Source: Trinickia dabaoshanensis (GTDB lineage: Bacteria; Pseudomonadota; Gammaproteobacteria; Burkholderiales; Burkholderiaceae). Taken from it: a stretch of DNA of 64,000 nt. The translations under genes were made by a program, and so were the position numbers. Positions 9,590 to 18,864 of this stretch are shown here, piece by piece. The DNA lies in assembly GCF_002879885.1 (NCBI RefSeq), contig NZ_PNYA01000028.1, positions 41,174 through 105,173 of the forward strand, written 5' to 3'. The notes under the pieces are model-generated. The model saw nothing but the letters and a program-made list of their open reading frames with translations. It was not told the origin of the DNA and did no database searches. Within the stretch, counting starts at the first letter, position 1. Each line of letters opens with the position of its first letter.

Positions 9590-10879
9590 ATGGCGAGCAA
9601 GATTCCTGCCTTTTTTTCTCTCATGCTGAGGCGCATCGCCCATCCCGACATCGCGAAAGCCGCGGCCAATATCGTCTGGCTCGGCCTCGAGCGGCTGACG
9701 CAAATCGTCGTCGCGATCGCAATCGCGGGCCTGCTCGCGCGCTACTTCGGACCGGATGTCTTCGGCAAATGGCAATACGCGAATACGCTGTTGCTCGTGC
9801 TCGCCCCGATTACATGGGTCTGCGGCGCCGAAATTTTGGTGCCGACGATCGTCCATCGCGGTGAAGCCGACCTCGGCACCGTCCTCGGCAGCGCCTTCGT
9901 CTTACGAATCTCGGTATCCGCGCTCGCCCTCGCGGGCACTTGGGCCGCGATCGCCGCGGGCGTATTCGATCCCGTCGTCGGCGCGATGCTGGCCGGGCTC
10001 GCCGTCACCATGCTGTTTCGCGAACCGTTCATCGGCGTCGTCAATTCGTGGTTGCAAAGCCTCACCTACAGCAAACCGCAGTTGGTGACGAGCATGGCCA
10101 CGGCCATCGTCAAGCTCGCGCTCGTCTATCTGTTCGTGCGCATGACGCTCGCCGCGCCGCATTTCGCGTGGCTGTGGGCGCTGGAGGCGGCCGCCATCGG
10201 CCTCGTGCTGCTCGGCTACTATGCGCGCCGTCACGGCGGCAAGCTCGGCTGGCGCGTCGAGCCCGCGTTGTTGCGTCACTTCGCGAGCGCGGGCACCGTC
10301 TTTTGGGTCGGCCTAGTCTGCATGTACCTGTTCTTGAAGCTCGATCGGCTCATGCTCGAGCGCGCGATCTCGTTCGCCGATCTCGGCCGTTACTCGGCCG
10401 CGCAGCAGATCAACGAGAACTGGATCGCGCTTGCCTTGATGCTCGCCCAAACGATCGCCCCGGCGTTCGTCTATCGCGTGCAAGAACGCGGGCAATTGAT
10501 GCGCAACGTCATCCGCTTGATGTTGCTGGCCGCCGGCGTCATGATCTCGGGCGCGCTCGTGCTCGATGCCCTCGCGCCGCTCGTCATCACGCGCGTGTTC
10601 GGCTCGAACTACGTCGGCGCGATCCCGATCTTTCGCTGGTGCGTGTGGCTTTCGGTACCGGCCGGCATCGAGGCGATCGGCAATCTCGTGCTGCTCAAAT
10701 ATCAGGCGAAGTTCGTTCTCCTGACGAAGTGGCTACTTGCGCTAGCCGTCGCCTTCGCGGTGAATCTGCTGGCGATCCCGCGCATCGGCGCATTCGGCGC
10801 GCTGGCGGGGCTGGCCGCCGGCTACGGCGCGGCCGTCGCCATCAACGTCTATTACATTCGATTCAAGCTGTGCTCATGA
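9590..10879 (+). CDS. Polysaccharide flippase, Wzx/MATE-like (first)
   Basis: Predicted inner-membrane oligosaccharide-lipid flippase. Many hydrophobic helices alternate with short basic loops across about 430 residues, with the N-terminal segment IVWLGLERLTQIVVAIAIAG typical of the polysaccharide-transport superfamily and LARYFGPDVFGKWQYANTL after it. The start is uncertain: in-frame ATGs occur at 9521, 9590 and 9623, none with a strong ribosome site; 9590 (MASKIPAFFS) is chosen as a compromise. Its stop overlaps the next gene (ATGA). It heads a plus-strand run of flippase, two glycosyltransferases, galE and an initiating transferase. A second flippase lies at 40395. Confidence 0.85.
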   Translation: MASKIPAFFSLMLRRIAHPDIAKAAANIVWLGLERLTQIVVAIAIAGLLARYFGPDVFGKWQYANTLLLVLAPITWVCGAEILVPTIVHRGEADLGTVLGSAFVLRISVSALALAGTWAAIAAGVFDPVVGAMLAGLAVTMLFREPFIGVVNSWLQSLTYSKPQLVTSMATAIVKLALVYLFVRMTLAAPHFAWLWALEAAAIGLVLLGYYARRHGGKLGWRVEPALLRHFASAGTVFWVGLVCMYLFLKLDRLMLERAISFADLGRYSAAQQINENWIALALMLAQTIAPAFVYRVQERGQLMRNVIRLMLLAAGVMISGALVLDALAPLVITRVFGSNYVGAIPIFRWCVWLSVPAGIEAIGNLVLLKYQAKFVLLTKWLLALAVAFAVNLLAIPRIGAFGALAGLAAGYGAAVAINVYYIRFKLCS

Positions 10880-11709
10880 CGACGTCTTCTCCTCACTTCA
10901 CGCCATCGGACGCACTGGCCGACGTCGCCGTGTTGATGCCGGCCTATAACGGACAGGCCGACGTCGAGCGCACGCTCGCCTCGTTCGCGGAAAACGCGCG
11001 CGTGCGTGTCGTGATCGTCGATGACGGCAGCACGCCGCCGATCGTCGCGCCGAATGTGCCGAACATGGACATCGAAATCGTGCGGGTGCCGCAAAACGGC
11101 GGCATCGAGCGGGCATTGCAAGCCGGCATCGAAGCGTTGGCCGAGCGCGGCTATCGCTACGCAGCCCGTATCGATGCGGGCGATCTTGCCGCGCCGGGGC
11201 GTTTGGCCAAACAGCGTGCTTACCTGGAAGCGCATCCGAACGTGGCGGGACTGGGTATGTGGACGCAAGTCGTTTCGCGCACGGGCGCACCGCTCTTTTC
11301 GCTGCGGCCCGCGACGGACCCGGCCAGCGTGCGCAGACTGCGCTTTTTCCGCACCTCGCTCGTGCACCCGGCGATGATGCTGCGTGTGGATGCCGTGCGC
11401 GCGGTGGGCAACTATCGCGTGGCCTACCGCGCCGCCGAGGACCTCGATCTGTTCTTGCGGTTGATGGAACGCTACGACTGCGCGAACTTGCCCGAGCTCG
11501 GCCTGTATTACGAATTGAACGAAGGCGGAATCAGCGCGACCAAGCGGCGCAGGCAAATCGTCTCGACGCTCAAGCTGCAATGGCGCTACTTCAATGCTTG
11601 CAACGTCTACGACTGGCTCGGGCTCGCGAAGAATCTGCTGCATCTCGTGACGCCCTACACCGCCTTGCAAAAGATCAAACGCACGGTGTTCGCCTCGCAT
11701 GCAACCTGA
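10876..11709 (+). CDS. Family 2 glycosyltransferase
   Basis: Cytoplasmic or membrane-associated GT-A transferase of 277 residues. The start VLMPAYNGQADVERTLAS is the GT2 N-terminal strand, VVIVDDGSTPP the nucleotide-binding DDGS region, and AARIDAGDLAAPGRLAKQ carries the DxGD in place of DxDD; RAAEDLDLFLRLM fits the acceptor ED motif. It overlaps the flippase stop by 4 bases (ATGA), so translation is probably coupled. Donor and acceptor are not readable from sequence. Confidence 0.88.
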   Translation: MTTSSPHFTPSDALADVAVLMPAYNGQADVERTLASFAENARVRVVIVDDGSTPPIVAPNVPNMDIEIVRVPQNGGIERALQAGIEALAERGYRYAARIDAGDLAAPGRLAKQRAYLEAHPNVAGLGMWTQVVSRTGAPLFSLRPATDPASVRRLRFFRTSLVHPAMMLRVDAVRAVGNYRVAYRAAEDLDLFLRLMERYDCANLPELGLYYELNEGGISATKRRRQIVSTLKLQWRYFNACNVYDWLGLAKNLLHLVTPYTALQKIKRTVFASHAT

Positions 11710-12892
11710 CCGTATGAATGCTTCCGTTTCGCCCGCCGACGGTATGGGCGCGCCGCTCACGATATGCCTGGTCTGCAATACCGGCTTCGCCATCTATACC
11801 TACCGGCAAGGGCTCATTCGCATGCTCGTTGCCAAGGGCGTGCGCGTCATCGTGCTGGCGCCGCGAGATCGAACATTCCCGCTGCTCGAGCAGATGGGCT
11901 GCGAATGCATCGACTTGCCCGTCGCATCGAAAGGCACGAACCCGCTCGACGATCTGCGCACGCTCACCGCGCTCTATCGTCACTATCGACGCATACGGCC
12001 GAACGTCGTCTTCCATTACACGATCAAGGCCAACATCTACGGATCGGTGGCCGCCTGGCTCGCGCGCGTACCGTCGATCGCAGTCACGACCGGCCTCGGG
12101 TACGTGTTCATCCAGAAAAGTCATGCGGCGCGCGTCGCGAAGGCGCTCTATCGTTTCGCTTTCCGGTTTCCGCGCGAAGTCTGGTTCCTCAATCGGGACG
12201 ACGAGCTCGCGTTCCGTAACGAGCGCCTGCTGGCTCATCCCGATCGCGCGCGGCTGCTGCACGGCGAGGGTGTCGATATCGATCATTTCAGTCTCACCCC
12301 GCTGCCGCTAGGCGAACGCCCGACCTTCGTACTTATCGGACGTTTGCTCTGGGACAAAGGCGTGGCCGAGTACGTCGATGCCGCACGCATGCTACGCTCG
12401 CGCTACCCGCTGGCGAAGTTTCAACTGCTCGGCCCCGTGGGCGTGGACAACCCGAGCGCGATCTCGCAAGCCGATATCGACGGTTGGTGCAAGGAAGGCA
12501 TCGTCGAGTATCTCGGCGAGGCGCATGACGTGCGTCCGGTCATCGCTAACGCCGATTGCGTCGTGCTGCCCTCCTATCGGGAAGGCGTGCCGCGCACGTT
12601 GATGGAAGCGTCGGCGATGGGCCGGCCCATCGTGGCGACCGACGTTCCGGGCTGCCGAGAAGTGGTGGATGACGGCGTCACCGGGCTGCTTTGCGAAGTG
12701 AAGAATGCACGAAGTCTCGCGGATGCCCTTGCGCGGATCTTGGATATGAGTCCCGACGCGCGGCGTGCGATGGGCCTGCGCGGGCGCGAGAAAGTCACGG
12801 CCGAATTCGACGAAGCGCTCGTCGTCGAGCGTTATCGGCAGACGTTGCTTGCGTTGACGGGGGCCGAGGTATTCGAAGCGCGCGCGCAATAG
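11699..12892 (+). CDS. Family 4 glycosyltransferase
   Basis: GT-B transferase of about 397 residues. The N-terminal half begins ICLVCNTGFAIYTYRQGLIR; the C-terminal half has FVLIGRLLWDKGVAEYVDAA and the GT4 E-x7-E signature in REGVPRTLMEASAMGRPIV. Similar proteins occur in WbpJ/CapM-type O-antigen and capsule clusters. The first ATG (11699) overlaps the preceding gene by 11 bases; an ATG at 11714 gives a protein five residues shorter and cannot be excluded. Confidence 0.9.
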   Translation: MQPDRMNASVSPADGMGAPLTICLVCNTGFAIYTYRQGLIRMLVAKGVRVIVLAPRDRTFPLLEQMGCECIDLPVASKGTNPLDDLRTLTALYRHYRRIRPNVVFHYTIKANIYGSVAAWLARVPSIAVTTGLGYVFIQKSHAARVAKALYRFAFRFPREVWFLNRDDELAFRNERLLAHPDRARLLHGEGVDIDHFSLTPLPLGERPTFVLIGRLLWDKGVAEYVDAARMLRSRYPLAKFQLLGPVGVDNPSAISQADIDGWCKEGIVEYLGEAHDVRPVIANADCVVLPSYREGVPRTLMEASAMGRPIVATDVPGCREVVDDGVTGLLCEVKNARSLADALARILDMSPDARRAMGLRGREKVTAEFDEALVVERYRQTLLALTGAEVFEARAQ

Positions 12893-12937
12893 GGCGAGAT
12901 ACGACCCGCTAACAGCGAACAACACTCGGAGAATGGA

Positions 12938-13975
12938 ATGACAAGCAACGCTCTGCGAGGGGGAGCGATCCTCGTCACGGGAGGTGCCGGCTTTATCGGC
13001 TCGCATACGGTGATCGAATTGCTGTCGAGCGGCTACGAAGTCGTCATCGTCGACAATCTCGTCAATAGCAAGCGCGAAGCCGTGCGCCGCATCGAGCGCA
13101 TCGTCGGGCGCGAAGTGCCGTTCTACGAAATCGACGCGTGCGATCGAACGGCACTCGCCAAAGTGTTCGACACGCATCGCATCGGCGGCGCGATTCATTT
13201 CGCCGCGCTAAAGGCGGTCGGCGAGTCCGTCGCCAAGCCGATCGAATACTATCGCAACAATCTCGATAGCTTGCTGGTGCTGCTCGATACGATGCGCGCG
13301 CACGCCGTCAAAACGCTCGTTTTCAGTTCGTCGGCTACGGTCTATGGGATGCCCGAGCGCTGCCCGGTGGACGAATCGTTTCCCCTTTCGGCGACCAATC
13401 CCTATGGGCAATCCAAAGTCATCGCCGAACAAATCTTGCGTGACGTCGAAACCGCGGATCCGAGCTGGCGCATTGCGACGCTGCGCTATTTCAATCCGGT
13501 GGGCGCGCATGAAAGCGGTCTCATCGGAGAAGATCCGGCGGGCATACCAAACAATTTGATGCCGTATGTCGCGCAAGTCGCGGTTGGCAAGCGAGAAAAG
13601 CTGCATGTGTTCGGCGACGATTACGACACGCCCGACGGCACGGGCGTGCGCGATTACATTCACGTGGTCGATCTGGCCCGGGGGCACATCGCGGCGCTGA
13701 GCGCACTAGCCGCGCGCGACGCGAGCCTGGTGGCGAATCTCGGAACGGGACGCGGCTACTCGGTGCTCGAAGTCGTCCGCGCGTTCGAGGCGGCGTCAGG
13801 GCGTCCGGTGCCCTATGAAATCGTCGCGCGGCGGCCAGGCGACGTGGCGGCCTGTTATGCGAGCACCGATCTGGCCGAGAAGCTGCTCGGTTGGCGCGCG
13901 CAGTACGGGCTCCAGCGGATGTGCGAGGACCACTGGCGGTGGCAGGAGATGAATCCGCTGGGGTTCGCCGGCTGA
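12938..13975 (+). CDS. galE: UDP-glucose 4-epimerase
   Basis: Extended SDR enzyme interconverting UDP-Glc and UDP-Gal, and in some members the GlcNAc/GalNAc forms. It is 345 residues, close to E. coli GalE. The NAD motif is [12 protein letters not shown], the active site SSSATVYG with a downstream YGQSK (YxxxK), and the substrate loop LRYFNPVGAHESG is characteristic of GalE. The start has GGAG a few bases upstream. It probably supplies a galactose or GalNAc donor to the adjacent transferases. Confidence 0.93.
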   Translation: MTSNALRGGAILVTGGAGFIGSHTVIELLSSGYEVVIVDNLVNSKREAVRRIERIVGREVPFYEIDACDRTALAKVFDTHRIGGAIHFAALKAVGESVAKPIEYYRNNLDSLLVLLDTMRAHAVKTLVFSSSATVYGMPERCPVDESFPLSATNPYGQSKVIAEQILRDVETADPSWRIATLRYFNPVGAHESGLIGEDPAGIPNNLMPYVAQVAVGKREKLHVFGDDYDTPDGTGVRDYIHVVDLARGHIAALSALAARDASLVANLGTGRGYSVLEVVRAFEAASGRPVPYEIVARRPGDVAACYASTDLAEKLLGWRAQYGLQRMCEDHWRWQEMNPLGFAG

Positions 13976-14056
13976 GCCGGGCGACTCGATCGGGCGACGA
14001 GCCTCGAGGCCATCGGGCAATCGCAATCGCGACCGCGAACCGTCGCGGCTGGGCCG

Positions 14057-14062
14057 TATAAT
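14057..14062 (+). promoter_or_regulatory. Candidate -10 box before the WecA-like gene
   Basis: TATAAT stands 27 bp before the ATG of the initiating transferase in the 113 bp after galE. No clear -35 hexamer is present at the right spacing, so it may be a weak or activator-dependent internal promoter, or chance. Confidence 0.3.
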
Positions 14063-14088
14063 TCCGCGTCCGCCTTTAGCCCACGATC

Positions 14089-15195
14089 ATGCTCAGTTTC
14101 GCGCTCGGTTTCTTGATTTCGCTTTTGATTACACTCTTGATCGTGCGCTATGCGCACCTGCACGAGAAGTTCTCGGTCGATAGCGACCTGGGCGGCGTTC
14201 AAAAATTTCACGCGCGGCCGGTCCCACGCGTTGGCGGCATCGGTATTTTGATCGGGCTAGTGGGTGCGGCCGTGCAGTTGCTCGGCCCCTACCCCGCGGT
14301 CGCACACGGCATTTTCGCGTTGGCCGCCTGCGGACTGCCGGCGTTCGCATCGGGCTTGATCGAAGATTTGACCAAGCGCGTCACGCCTTCGGCCCGGCTC
14401 CTCGCCACCATGAGCGCGGCCGCCATCGCTTATTTCGCGCTGCACATTGCCATCGTGCGGATCAGCGTTCCGCCGCTCGATTTCGTGCTGTCGTACGCGG
14501 CGGTGTCGTTTCTCGTGACGGTCTTGGCCGTTGCGGCACTCGCCAACGCCGTGAACATCATCGATGGCTTCAATGGCCTCGCATCGATGGTCGCGCTGAT
14601 GATGTTCGCCTCGCTGGCCTATGTGGCGTTCAGGCTATCGGACGCCGTGGTGCTTTCCACCGCGCTCATCATGATGGGCGCGGTGCTCGGCTTCTTTATC
14701 TGGAATTTCCCGGCCGGACTGATTTTCCTCGGCGACGGCGGCGCCTATTTTTTGGGCTTCATGCTCGCCGAGTTGGCGATTGCGCTCGTGATGCGGCACC
14801 GGGAAGTGTCCGCGTGGTACCCGGTGCTGCTATTCGTATACCCCATCTTCGAAACCTGCTTCTCGATCTATCGAAAGAAGTTCGTACGCGGGATGTCCCC
14901 CGGTATTCCGGACGGGGTGCATCTGCACATGCTTGTCTACAAGCGTCTGATGCGGTGGGCGGTAGGTACGAAGACAGCGCACGAACTCACGCGGCGCAAT
15001 TCGTTCACCTCACCGTATCTGTGGCTGCTGTGTCTAATTGGCGTGATACCGGCGACGCTTTTTTGGCAGCACACCGTGCATTTGTTCGTTTTCGTCGTGT
15101 TCTTTGCGGTGACTTATGTCTGGCTTTACGTGAGCATAGTCAGATTCAAATCGCCGCGATGGCTCGTTTACCGGCACCAAGGGCGCCGGCGATAA
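14089..15195 (+). CDS. WecA/MraY-family polyprenyl-P sugar-1-phosphate transferase (first)
   Basis: Multi-spanning inner-membrane enzyme predicted to start glycan assembly by moving a HexNAc-1-phosphate from a UDP-sugar onto undecaprenyl phosphate. It is 368 residues with about ten hydrophobic segments. Family motifs are KFHARPVPRVGG near the N-terminus, ANAVNIIDGFNGLAS (Asp-rich), FLGDGGAYFLGF and the histidine motif region PDGVHLHMLVYKRLM. It ends the first plus-strand polysaccharide run. A second, differently organised member lies at 17835. Confidence 0.9.
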   Translation: MLSFALGFLISLLITLLIVRYAHLHEKFSVDSDLGGVQKFHARPVPRVGGIGILIGLVGAAVQLLGPYPAVAHGIFALAACGLPAFASGLIEDLTKRVTPSARLLATMSAAAIAYFALHIAIVRISVPPLDFVLSYAAVSFLVTVLAVAALANAVNIIDGFNGLASMVALMMFASLAYVAFRLSDAVVLSTALIMMGAVLGFFIWNFPAGLIFLGDGGAYFLGFMLAELAIALVMRHREVSAWYPVLLFVYPIFETCFSIYRKKFVRGMSPGIPDGVHLHMLVYKRLMRWAVGTKTAHELTRRNSFTSPYLWLLCLIGVIPATLFWQHTVHLFVFVVFFAVTYVWLYVSIVRFKSPRWLVYRHQGRRR

Positions 15196-15248
15196 CTGGA
15201 CGCCCACCGGAGCGGCGGAGGGCTCTACCGGGACGGCCGATTGAGCCG

Positions 15249-15665
15249 CTATGCCTGCGAGCCTTCGCCGGTCGGGCCATGAGGCTGTGCCATACCTTTC
15301 GCGATTGCACGCGTGGCCCATTTTGCCCGGACGATTCTTTCGAGCACTTCGAATCCAACCAAAGCGAAAGTGGTCAAAACCGCCCGCGCCAAGTACCAAG
15401 GCGCCTCCGGTCGATAAACCGGGGTAAAGGTTTTGAATAGCGGAACGCCAATAATTCCAAAACCGCGCAGATAATCGACCCCTGCCAACAGGAGCGCAAA
15501 CAATATCATTAACAAAACGCGCCTCGCATGTTCCGGACGCGATCGTTGTCTATTCTTTTCTCGCAATCCGATGAGCGCCAACTCCAAGACGATGCCAACC
15601 CCGCAGGCAAGTTGGACATACCCCCCGAATATGAATTGATATTTGGCCTGAAAGATCTCGTTCAT
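15249..15665 (-). CDS. Small hypothetical membrane protein
   Basis: 138 residues, not recognised. About three hydrophobic segments (near residues 11-32, 49-67 and 88-106) separated by basic loops, with a short hydrophilic tail. It stands alone on the minus strand, converging with the WecA-like gene (54 bp) and preceded by a 280 bp AT-rich spacer containing inverted repeats. Its position inside the polysaccharide locus suggests a surface-glycan role, but nothing in the sequence shows one. Confidence 0.6.
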   Translation of the reverse strand: MNEIFQAKYQFIFGGYVQLACGVGIVLELALIGLREKNRQRSRPEHARRVLLMILFALLLAGVDYLRGFGIIGVPLFKTFTPVYRPEAPWYLARAVLTTFALVGFEVLERIVRAKWATRAIAKGMAQPHGPTGEGSQA

Positions 15666-15702
15666 AGTTCTTCATTGTTCAGCATTACTGAAGGCAACGA
15701 AG

Positions 15703-15764
15703 TGTAACATGCCGTTACATGCCCTAAGTTAGGGTTAGAGTAGAAAAACAAACGAAAACGTTTG
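15703..15764. repeat. Three adjacent inverted repeats in AT-rich spacer
   Basis: Within 62 bp: TGTAAC-5 nt-GTTACA (15703-15719), CCCTAA-G-TTAGGG (15722-15734) and CAAACG-AAAA-CGTTTG (15749-15764). All three arms are perfect. The block lies in the 15666-15945 spacer between the small membrane gene and the end of the wbpM-like gene and is markedly AT-richer than its surroundings. Regulatory sites for the small membrane gene or RNA structure are both possible. Confidence 0.5.
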
Positions 15765-15945
15765 CGAGTCCCGCCTATTTAATGAGATGAAGAATTGTGT
15801 GTTGCAGCCGAGCATCGACGGACGGCCAATTGGAGACCGCCGCCGGGGTAAAGGCTCAACTGAAAGGCAGACGCAAGCCGGACGCTCCGCGAGAACGCTT
15901 CCGAACGGCGCGACCCGATTGGCGACGCCGGATTGTCGAGAACCG

Positions 15946-17838
15946 TTATGACTGCGAGGCAGTCCGGGACACGACGACCTCTAATTCGGGAACGTTACTC
16001 GGTTGATATTCCGGCACCCATCGCCGCAAATCGCGCCTGACCTCTTCGTCCCTCAATGCACGGTGCTGCGTGAGCCACGGGAGCACTTCATCCAGTAGCG
16101 CTTGCTCCGCCTCCCTCGCACGGGCGATCCGCAGTTTCGGATGAGGGGTTGGCAACGTCGTTTCGTCGTCGGCCAACAATTCTTCGAAAAGCTTCTCGCC
16201 GGGCCTCAGCCCCGTAAACTCGATGCGGATCTGATCTTCCCCGTAACCGCAAAGCCGGATCAAATCGCGGGCGAGGTCAACGATACGGACAGGTTGGCCC
16301 ATGTCCAAAATGAATATCTCGCCGCCGTTCCCCATGCTCGACGCCTGCAGCACGAGCTGAGAAGCCTCTGGAATCGTCATGAAAAAGCGCGTGATCTCGG
16401 GGTGAGTCACCGTGACTGGACCGCCTTTCGCGATTTGCTCCTGGAACTTCGGAATCACGCTGCCGGCGCTACCTAACACGTTGCCGAAGCGTACGGTTTC
16501 GAATCGAGTCTGCGAGGTCGTGCGCTGCAATGCTTGGCACACCATTTCCGCCAGCCGCTTGCTCGCCCCCATGACGTTGGTCGGGTTGACGGCCTTGTCG
16601 GTCGAAATGAGCACGAAGCGTTTCACGCCGTGGCGCATCGCGGCCCGCCCGACGCGATACGTACCCATCACGTTGTTGCGCACCGCCTGCCAAGCATTGA
16701 CCTGCTCCATCAACGGAACATGCTTATAGGCCGCCGCATGATAGACGATGTGCGGCAAATGGCGCTCCATGACTTGGTCGAGCAACAACGAATCCTTCGC
16801 GTCCCCCACGACAGGAAGCACGGGCACCGTTGGGAACCGCTCGCGCAGTTCCTCGACGAGGCGATACATCGCGAATTCGGAGATATCGAGCGCGATCAGT
16901 TGCGCCGGCTCGAACCGAGCGATCTGACGGCTCAATTCGGAGCCGATCGAGCCGCCCGCCCCGGTCACCATCACGACATGGCCGCCCAGCAATTCCCGCA
17001 GGCCATTCGTGTCGATGCGGACCGGCTCTCGCCCCAAGAGGTCCTCGAGGTCGATCTGCCGCACCTGAGACAGAAAGCCCTGCCCGGGCACGAGAGCCGT
17101 CAATGCCGGCAACACCATGGCGTGCACGCCTGCTCGCAGGCACAGCGTGGCTACCCGGCGCTGCACGTCGACAGACGCCGACGGAATCGAGATGATGGCG
17201 TATTCAGCTTTAAACGTTGCCGCGATACGCGACAAGTCGGCGATGGTGCCGAGCACTTTGTGGCCGTATAGCTCCCTACCCTGCTTGGAGGGGTCGTCGT
17301 CGAGCAGACCGACCAAGCGCCACTCGCTCGAGCGCGACAATTCGCGGGCAAGGCTCGCGCCGGCGCGGCCGGCCCCGATGACGATGACGGGCTTTCCCTG
17401 GGAGACGAGTCCCCCGTATAGGTAGAACTCTTTCGATGCCCGGTAGATGGCACGCGCGCCGCCCATCCCCAAAAACAGCAACAGCGGCGAGACGATCAGC
17501 ACCGAGCGCGGCGTGACGGGCTCCGGCTGCAGCATCAGCGAGGCGACCATCGTCACGAGCGCGCCCGCCGCGATCGCCTTCGCGATGCGCAACAAATCAG
17601 GCAGACTCGCAAACGCCCAGATTCCCCGATAAAGACCGAAGGCAAAGAACATCACCGCGTACGAGGGGAGCACCCAAAAGAGCGCCCGCAGGCCGCCGTC
17701 GAAGAAGGCGCGGGGAATTTGACCGTTGAAGCGCAGCAGATACGCGCTCTCCCACACGAGCGCCAACATGGCTATGTCAAAAACGAAGGCGCTCAACGAA
17801 AGCAACGCGGCTTTGTTTCGGCGAATCCAGGTCATCAT
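15946..17838 (-). CDS. WbpM/FlaA1-type UDP-HexNAc 4,6-dehydratase, membrane-anchored
   Basis: Large dehydratase that converts UDP-GlcNAc to a 4-keto-6-deoxy intermediate for QuiNAc or FucNAc. It is 630 residues. The first about 120 carry four hydrophobic helices, then a CoA-binding-like Rossmann domain (VIGAGRAGASLARELSRS), then the catalytic SDR domain with VTGAGGSIGSELSRQI. The usual YxxxK tyrosine is replaced by methionine (VMGASK), as known for WbpM-type enzymes. Start ATG at 17838 overlaps the stop of the upstream transferase (ATGA). Last gene of a four-gene minus-strand operon. Confidence 0.92.
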   Translation of the reverse strand: MMTWIRRNKAALLSLSAFVFDIAMLALVWESAYLLRFNGQIPRAFFDGGLRALFWVLPSYAVMFFAFGLYRGIWAFASLPDLLRIAKAIAAGALVTMVASLMLQPEPVTPRSVLIVSPLLLFLGMGGARAIYRASKEFYLYGGLVSQGKPVIVIGAGRAGASLARELSRSSEWRLVGLLDDDPSKQGRELYGHKVLGTIADLSRIAATFKAEYAIISIPSASVDVQRRVATLCLRAGVHAMVLPALTALVPGQGFLSQVRQIDLEDLLGREPVRIDTNGLRELLGGHVVMVTGAGGSIGSELSRQIARFEPAQLIALDISEFAMYRLVEELRERFPTVPVLPVVGDAKDSLLLDQVMERHLPHIVYHAAAYKHVPLMEQVNAWQAVRNNVMGTYRVGRAAMRHGVKRFVLISTDKAVNPTNVMGASKRLAEMVCQALQRTTSQTRFETVRFGNVLGSAGSVIPKFQEQIAKGGPVTVTHPEITRFFMTIPEASQLVLQASSMGNGGEIFILDMGQPVRIVDLARDLIRLCGYGEDQIRIEFTGLRPGEKLFEELLADDETTLPTPHPKLRIARAREAEQALLDEVLPWLTQHRALRDEEVRRDLRRWVPEYQPSNVPELEVVVSRTASQS

Positions 17839-18851
17839 TTCGAACCGGTGGAGGCAAGCATGAAGCGGCGCCATCTGACATCGACCGCGACACAGGCGGC
17901 GGCAAGCGCGGCAAGCCACACACCCAAAGCCGCCCATTGCCAGCCAAAAGGCAACTTTAAACAAACGATCGCGAGCATTATGCCCAGTCCCATCACCGCA
18001 TACCAATAAAGCGCGGTACGGCGGTGTCCGAGCCCCGAGCGAACCATACGTTGATAGTAGTGCTCGCGGTGCGCCTGCCAGAATTTTTCGCCGCGCGCGA
18101 GGCGCCGCGCCAGCGTCACCGACGCGTCGACGACAAACGGCGAAAACGCCATGACCGGAAACCAAACGGGCCAGCCGCCGCTAAGCCACCCATACAATCC
18201 GAGCGCACCGGCGAGAAAACCCAACGGGATCGATCCGGCATCGCCGAGAAATACACGCGCGGGATGGAAGTTGAACCGCAAGAATCCCGCCGCCGCGCCG
18301 GCCACGGACGCGCAAGCAAGCGCAAGCTCGAACGATCGATGGCCGCCGACGAGCGCCGCGATGGCGTAGCCACCGAATCCGAACAGCGCCATACCGCCCG
18401 CAAGACCGTCCGCGCCGTCCATGAAATTGTAGAGATTCACGAGCCAGACCAGCGCGAGCGCGAGAAAGGCCAAAGCCCAGACCGGCAATGCGTATCCATA
18501 AACGGCAAGGAGCACGCATACGGCCGCGACATGCACGGCGAATCGAACGCGAGCCGGCAGTCCGCGGCGATCGTCGATCTGCGACACGACGGCAAGCGAT
18601 AGCGCGGCCGCCGCGACCGGCCAAAGACTCGGCGCGGCGATCGCGATGCCGAGACTCGCGACGGGCGAGACGCCCCATCCGCCGACGCGCGGCGTGGGCC
18701 GCTCGTGCAGCGAGCGATCGTTCGGGATATCCGTTGCCAGCCGCCAGGCGAGACCGGTCCGCAGTAAGAAACCGATGACGGCGGCGCAAGCGAGCGCGGC
18801 GGCGAGCAACACGCCTATCGCAATCCAGGCGCTAGTGGCGGAAAAGGGCAT
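17835..18851 (-). CDS. WbpL-like initiating glycosyltransferase (second WecA family member)
   Basis: Inner-membrane polyprenyl-phosphate sugar-1-phosphate transferase, 338 residues from ATG MPFSATSAWIAIGV. Motifs are LHERPTPRVGGWG, VSQIDDRRGLP, VNLYNFMDGADGLAG, FLGDAGSIPLGFLAG and the histidine motif in HREHYYQRMV. WbpL of Pseudomonas starts O-antigen synthesis with FucNAc or QuiNAc, fitting the dehydratase and reductase genes on either side. It follows the reductase by 13 bp and overlaps the dehydratase by 4 bases. Confidence 0.9.
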   Translation of the reverse strand: MPFSATSAWIAIGVLLAAALACAAVIGFLLRTGLAWRLATDIPNDRSLHERPTPRVGGWGVSPVASLGIAIAAPSLWPVAAAALSLAVVSQIDDRRGLPARVRFAVHVAAVCVLLAVYGYALPVWALAFLALALVWLVNLYNFMDGADGLAGGMALFGFGGYAIAALVGGHRSFELALACASVAGAAAGFLRFNFHPARVFLGDAGSIPLGFLAGALGLYGWLSGGWPVWFPVMAFSPFVVDASVTLARRLARGEKFWQAHREHYYQRMVRSGLGHRRTALYWYAVMGLGIMLAIVCLKLPFGWQWAALGVWLAALAAACVAVDVRWRRFMLASTGSK

Positions 18852-18864
18852 GGCTAAACAATGA

